Shown: positions 12,725 through 15,122 of the stretch, piece after piece
How positions within the stretch are numbered: position 1 is the stretch's first letter
Layout: each line of letters opens with the position of its first letter
Origin: Candidatus Woesearchaeota archaeon
Lineage (GTDB): Archaea; Nanobdellota; Nanobdellia; Woesearchaeales; GW2011-AR4
Length of the DNA stretch: 15,122 nucleotides
Direction of reading: 5' to 3'
Assembly: GCA_016211245.1 (NCBI GenBank)
Contig: JACQSQ010000056.1
Coordinates: 1-15,122, forward strand
Notes under the pieces: generated by a model
What the model was told of the DNA's origin: nothing
Seen by the model: the letters and a program-made list of their open reading frames with translations, nothing else
Database searches by the model: none
Made by a program: the position numbers and the translations under genes

Positions 12725-12746
12725 CTTAGACAGGCTTCCGGAACTT

Positions 12747-14105
12747 ATGATTCCCCTTAACGTCTCATTAAGCCATTACAAGAGAAAGGACGTCCAGGAA
12801 GAGATATTGGAAAATGCAAAGGACAGGGAGATTGCTGCTAAATTCAACGATAATTTCGGCAAAAGGCCGGATGTCTTGAGGCATGCAAGCGACATTCTGG
12901 AGCTGGCCAAACAAGGAGCTACATCATTTCACGCTTCAGAGGAGCTCTGGAGAAATCCGCTGCAGCTCGACACTTCAATGAAAAGGCAGGAACTTGAGAG
13001 ATTAAGAATCGGATGGGACTTGATGATTGACATTGATTGTGCAGTTTTTGAGTATTCAAAGATTGCCGCTGATTTGGTGATAAAAGCATTAAAATTCCAT
13101 AAAGCCAAGTCCATATCATGCAAATTCTCCGGAAACAAAGGCTTCCATATAGGGGTTCCTTTTGAGGCATTTCCTGAAAAAGTGAAGAATGAAGAGATAA
13201 AAAATATGTTTCCCGATGCTCCGAGAAAAATAGCTCTGTACATAAAGCACATGATCCTTCCCGAATTCGGAAAGTCAATTTTAGAATTTGAAAAAAATGA
13301 TTTCAATGCAATACTGGAAAAGACCGGAAAAAGTCCATCTGAATTGTTATACATGGAGAATAAAACAAAAAAATTCAATCCAGAATCAATTTTGCAGATG
13401 GATACGTTGCTTATATCGCCAAGGCACCTGTACAGGATGCCTTATTCGCTCCATGAAAAATCCGGATTGGCTTCAACGCCATTAAATCCCGAGAAAGTCA
13501 TGCTTTTTAAAAAAGAGTTTGCGCTTCCTAAAAATGTAAGAATAAGCCGGCACAGGTTCCTCGACAGGGACTGTGCTGAAAGGGACGAGGCAAAGCAGTT
13601 ATTGACAGAAGCTTTGGACTTCAGCATAAAGGAAGAAAATGCACCGCAAGGCGAAAGGGAGTTTGAAGCGCCGAAAATCGCCTTGCCTGAAGAGTTATTC
13701 CCGCCGTGCATAAAATCAATACTAAGCGGGCTAGAGGACGGGAAAAAAAGGGCATTATTCGTCCTTGTTAATTATTTCACATCCATTGGATGGGACTATG
13801 ACATGATAGAAAAAAAGCTGAAGGAATGGAATGCCAGGAACCGGGAGCCTTTGCGGGAGGTTAATCTTCTTGGGCAATTAAAGTACCACAGGCAGATGCA
13901 AAAAAAAATATTGCCTCCAAACTGCCCGAAAAGGGAAAATAATATTCCACTTATTAACCAGCAGAACTACTATACCGACCTAAGGGTCTGCAATCCTGAC
14001 TCTTTCTGCACCAGGATAAAAAATCCTGCACAGTATACAAGTAAAAAGGCATGGATGATGAACAGGGGCAAAAAACCTGAAAAGAAAAAGGATGACCAAG
14101 CTTAA
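12747..14105 (+). CDS. priS: Single-chain DNA primase, PriS-PriL fusion (452 aa)
   Basis: The N-terminal half is archaeo-eukaryotic primase: LMIDID (92-97, with Asp95 and Asp97 as metal ligands), SGNKGFHIGV (128-137, His134), and QMDTLLISPRHLYRMPYSLH (218-237), which carries the third Asp219 and the nucleotide-binding His/Arg. The C-terminal part (about 317-440) is PriL-like: four cysteines at 321, 393, 415 and 421, in the contexts FPPC, PPNC, RVC and SFC, spaced as in the iron-sulfur domain of the large subunit, followed by NPAQY. A condensed single-chain primase is known from Nanoarchaeum equitans. The start ATG 12747 is set by the TATA box. The Lys-rich tail is probably disordered. Its stop overlaps the convergent lipoprotein gene by four bases. 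Catalytic and iron-sulfur assignments come from motif position only. Confidence 0.9.
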   Translation: MIPLNVSLSHYKRKDVQEEILENAKDREIAAKFNDNFGKRPDVLRHASDILELAKQGATSFHASEELWRNPLQLDTSMKRQELERLRIGWDLMIDIDCAVFEYSKIAADLVIKALKFHKAKSISCKFSGNKGFHIGVPFEAFPEKVKNEEIKNMFPDAPRKIALYIKHMILPEFGKSILEFEKNDFNAILEKTGKSPSELLYMENKTKKFNPESILQMDTLLISPRHLYRMPYSLHEKSGLASTPLNPEKVMLFKKEFALPKNVRISRHRFLDRDCAERDEAKQLLTEALDFSIKEENAPQGEREFEAPKIALPEELFPPCIKSILSGLEDGKKRALFVLVNYFTSIGWDYDMIEKKLKEWNARNREPLREVNLLGQLKYHRQMQKKILPPNCPKRENNIPLINQQNYYTDLRVCNPDSFCTRIKNPAQYTSKKAWMMNRGKKPEKKKDDQA

Positions 14106-14464
14106 AATCTTGTCTTGTCGAACCTGGTTTCTTCGATGTTCCATGCCTCTTTCTCTTTCTTAAGCACAAAATGCACATTGTCCTTGTCAATCCTTTTTTC
14201 TCCTGTTGGAGGGATGTAGACATTGATATTTATGCTGACATCTGCAATGGCTGATTTTCCGTTCAATTTTATATTGCTTGACGTGATTTCAATTCCAGTC
14301 ACGCCTCCCTGCCTTAATTCACCTGCAAGATTTTTGAAATAGTTATCCAATACTTTTGAAATTGATTCTTTTTCCCCAATTGGGCTGGAGCAGGAAACAG
14401 CCATTAGACTAACTATTAAAAATGCTAATACCAAGCTTTTCCTGAAAATGTCCGCAAAGGCCAT
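14102..14464 (-). CDS. Small lipoprotein (120 aa)
   Basis: The N-terminus MAFADIFRKSLVLAFLIVSLMAVSC has a basic n-region, a hydrophobic core and a lipobox ending MAVSC, so Cys25 is the likely lipidated residue. The mature part is about 95 residues: a short helix (about 33-52) followed by alternating beta segments (IEITSSNIKLN, SAIADVSININVYI, NVHFVLKKEKEAWNIEE). This layout is reminiscent of NTF2-like or DUF4878-type lipoproteins, in which a beta sheet packs on a helix and ends in a W-x-I strand. The assignment is tentative. ATG 14462-14464 has a TATA-like element about 26 bases upstream. Convergent with the primase, overlapping by four bases. Confidence 0.75.
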   Translation of the reverse strand: MAFADIFRKSLVLAFLIVSLMAVSCSSPIGEKESISKVLDNYFKNLAGELRQGGVTGIEITSSNIKLNGKSAIADVSININVYIPPTGEKRIDKDNVHFVLKKEKEAWNIEETRFDKTRF

Positions 14465-14485
14465 ATCTGAATGGATTAAGGAATT

Positions 14486-14496
14486 AATTTAAAATT
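14486..14496 (-). promoter_or_regulatory. TATA box of small lipoprotein gene
   Basis: The plus-strand AATTTAAAATT is centred about 26 bases upstream of the ATG at 14464, and no ribosome binding site is present. This is again the leaderless spacing. Confidence 0.5.
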
Positions 14497-14525
14497 CTTT
14501 CTTTAATTATATCTTGGGGTTCTTG

Positions 14526-14540
14526 AAAACCATTGGTTTT
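14526..14540. repeat. Short inverted repeat before the small membrane gene
   Basis: AAAACC (14526-14531) and GGTTTT (14535-14540) form a six-pair stem with loop ATT. It lies ten bases upstream of the TATA box at 14549-14558, where an operator or activator site could sit. The stem is short and AT-rich, so chance is possible. Confidence 0.3.
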
Positions 14541-14548
14541 TCGAAAAC

Positions 14549-14558
14549 TATATAAATA
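14549..14558 (+). promoter_or_regulatory. TATA box of the 63-aa membrane gene
   Basis: TATATAAATA is a strong archaeal TATA element. A start about 26 bases downstream, near 14579, would give a leader of about 20 bases that carries the ribosome binding site at 14589-14596. Confidence 0.6.
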
Positions 14559-14588
14559 ACCAAATAAATGGGTTTTAATAACAAAAAT

Positions 14589-14596
14589 GAGGTGAT
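14589..14596 (+). promoter_or_regulatory. Strong ribosome binding site GAGGTGAT
   Basis: GAGGTGAT matches the complement of the archaeal 16S 3' end over eight bases and lies three bases before ATG 14600. It decides between that ATG and the TTG directly before it. It is the best ribosome binding site in the window, suggesting a well-translated gene. Confidence 0.7.
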
Positions 14597-14599
14597 TTG

Positions 14600-14791
14600 A
14601 TGGCTTTCGGAGTTCAGGAGATAACGCTTGCAATTATCATCGGCACTTTGGCTGCGATAGTATACTCTTTGAGGATACTTGTTCTTATGGAAAGAAGGAT
14701 AGCAAGGATTGAGATGCACATTGAAAGGGTAGTTGACAAGATAGTCAAGGAAGAGATAAAGATTGAGAGGGCTGTAAAGCACAGGCGCTGA
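14600..14791 (+). CDS. Small single-pass membrane protein (63 aa)
   Basis: One N-terminal membrane helix (about 8-30, ITLAIIIGTLAAIVYSLRIL) is followed by a long charged amphipathic helix rich in Arg, Glu and Lys (about 31-60), ending RAVKHRR. The helix pattern, with Ile/Val every three to four residues, suggests a coiled coil on the cytoplasmic side. No named family is recognised. It has a strong TATA box and the best ribosome binding site of the window, so it is probably abundant. It stands alone; a T-rich tract follows its stop. A scaffold or membrane-anchoring role is possible but unproven. Confidence 0.78.
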   Translation: MAFGVQEITLAIIIGTLAAIVYSLRILVLMERRIARIEMHIERVVDKIVKEEIKIERAVKHRR

Positions 14792-14802
14792 TTTTTATTT
14801 TT
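14792..14802 (+). terminator. T-rich terminator tract
   Basis: TTTTTATTTTT follows the TGA of the small membrane gene at once. T-tracts without a stem are sufficient terminators in archaea. It also touches the stop codon of the convergent Hjc gene. Confidence 0.45.
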
Positions 14803-15122
14803 AATATGATATCAATTCCTCGAAAGACAGCCCTTTAAGCTCTGCTTCTTTTAAGCCGATTGCATATCCTTTCGGAGTTTTTTCCAAATCCTCTATGCTT
14901 ACAAACAGCCATTCTTTTCTTGCGAACCTGACTGCAAACCACGGCCTTGCATCGAACACTTTTGAGAATTCTCTTAACTGAGCCACATCATCGTTAGTAA
15001 GGTAGATTTTATCGCTTTTTGATGACTTGCATTCTATAGACATTCTTCTTGCCAGGTTGCCTACTAATAAGTCAGGGCCGGGGTATTTCATAGAGCCAGA
15101 GCCTGCAGACCTTAGACATGCC
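14801..15122 (-). CDS. hjc: Holliday junction resolvase Hjc, 5' end cut by window
   Basis: The frame is open to the window edge and reads RSAGSGSMKYPGPDLLVGN, then SIECKSSKSDKIYL, and continues VAQLREFSKVFDARPWFAVRF. This matches archaeal Hjc: the SGS loop, the PD of the nuclease core, and E-x-K (in IECK), followed by the segment with vRF and an aromatic-rich strand (KEWLFVSIEDLE). Hjc is a homodimeric endonuclease of the restriction-enzyme fold that cleaves four-way junctions. The Met at 15091 lies inside the SGS loop and is not the true start; the N-terminal helix with the first catalytic Glu is beyond the window. Hef lies about 7 kb upstream; the two act on related branched DNA. Confidence 0.92.
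   Translation of the reverse strand, partial: ACLRSAGSGSMKYPGPDLLVGNLARRMSIECKSSKSDKIYLTNDDVAQLREFSKVFDARPWFAVRFARKEWLFVSIEDLEKTPKGYAIGLKEAELKGLSFEELISY

Noticed and set aside
12705..12746. TTG start 14 codons upstream for the fused primase
   Set aside because: It lies upstream of the primase's own TATA box and within the A/T element of the divergent Toprim promoter.
12919..13711. Several frames opposite or overlapping the primase gene
   Set aside because: All overlap a well-conserved coding region in other frames and show no protein-like motifs.
1..15122. CRISPR array, insertion sequence or attachment-site repeats
   Set aside because: No regularly spaced direct repeats, no transposase or integrase motif and no matching terminal repeats were seen by eye. 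A self-alignment would be needed to exclude weak repeats.

Overview
The window looks like chromosome from a small-genome archaeon, most likely of the DPANN group (Woesearchaeota/Pacearchaeota-like), though the phylum is an inference. The signs are an archaeal Hef helicase-nuclease, an archaeal Hjc resolvase, a TrmB regulator, a PRC-barrel protein, a Toprim protein of the UPF0292 type and, most tellingly, a single-chain DNA primase joining a PriS-like catalytic half to a PriL-like four-cysteine C-terminus. Genes are densely packed. Many starts lie about 26-27 bases downstream of a TTTAAA/TTTATA box (leaderless mRNAs), while a few genes carry a GGTGA-type ribosome binding site. No tRNA, rRNA, CRISPR array or transposase was seen.

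Layout. 1-172: AT-rich non-coding DNA with one perfect hairpin. 173-787 (minus): a PRC-barrel gene followed by a small basic orphan. 897-1592 (plus): a short TraB-family protein. 1600-3258: an AT-rich orphan gene and a divergent TrmB regulator, separated by 90 bp that hold back-to-back TATA boxes and a perfect 18-bp palindrome between them, probably a self-contained regulatory unit. 3335-5201 (plus): a tight three-gene membrane/envelope cluster, namely an M50-like membrane protein that has lost its HExxH motif, a small multi-pass protein and a lipoprotein with a ligand-less cupredoxin-like domain. 5224-7479: hef.

7476-8922 (minus) is a decaying two-gene cassette. The first gene has no usable start and an in-frame TGA. 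The second, two bases downstream, is an HExxH metallopeptidase broken by a frameshift at a six-A run. 8968-9942: a six-cysteine membrane protein. 9939-12333: an M48/HtpX membrane-protease locus with one htpX on the minus strand, divergent from a lemA-htpX operon. 12283-14105: the Toprim gene (minus), overlapping htpX tail-to-tail by 51 bp and divergent from the fused primase. 14102-14464: a small lipoprotein (minus). 14600-14791: a 63-residue membrane protein. 14801-15122: the C-terminal part of Hjc, cut by the window edge.

Two themes recur. One is replication and repair: Hef, the fused primase, the Toprim protein and Hjc all lie within about 10 kb. The other is envelope quality control: two HtpX proteases, LemA, the M50-like pseudoprotease and two lipoproteins. 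The most promising leads are the TrmB/orphan pair with its palindrome, the inactivated M50 protein with its two partners, and the damaged metallopeptidase cassette.
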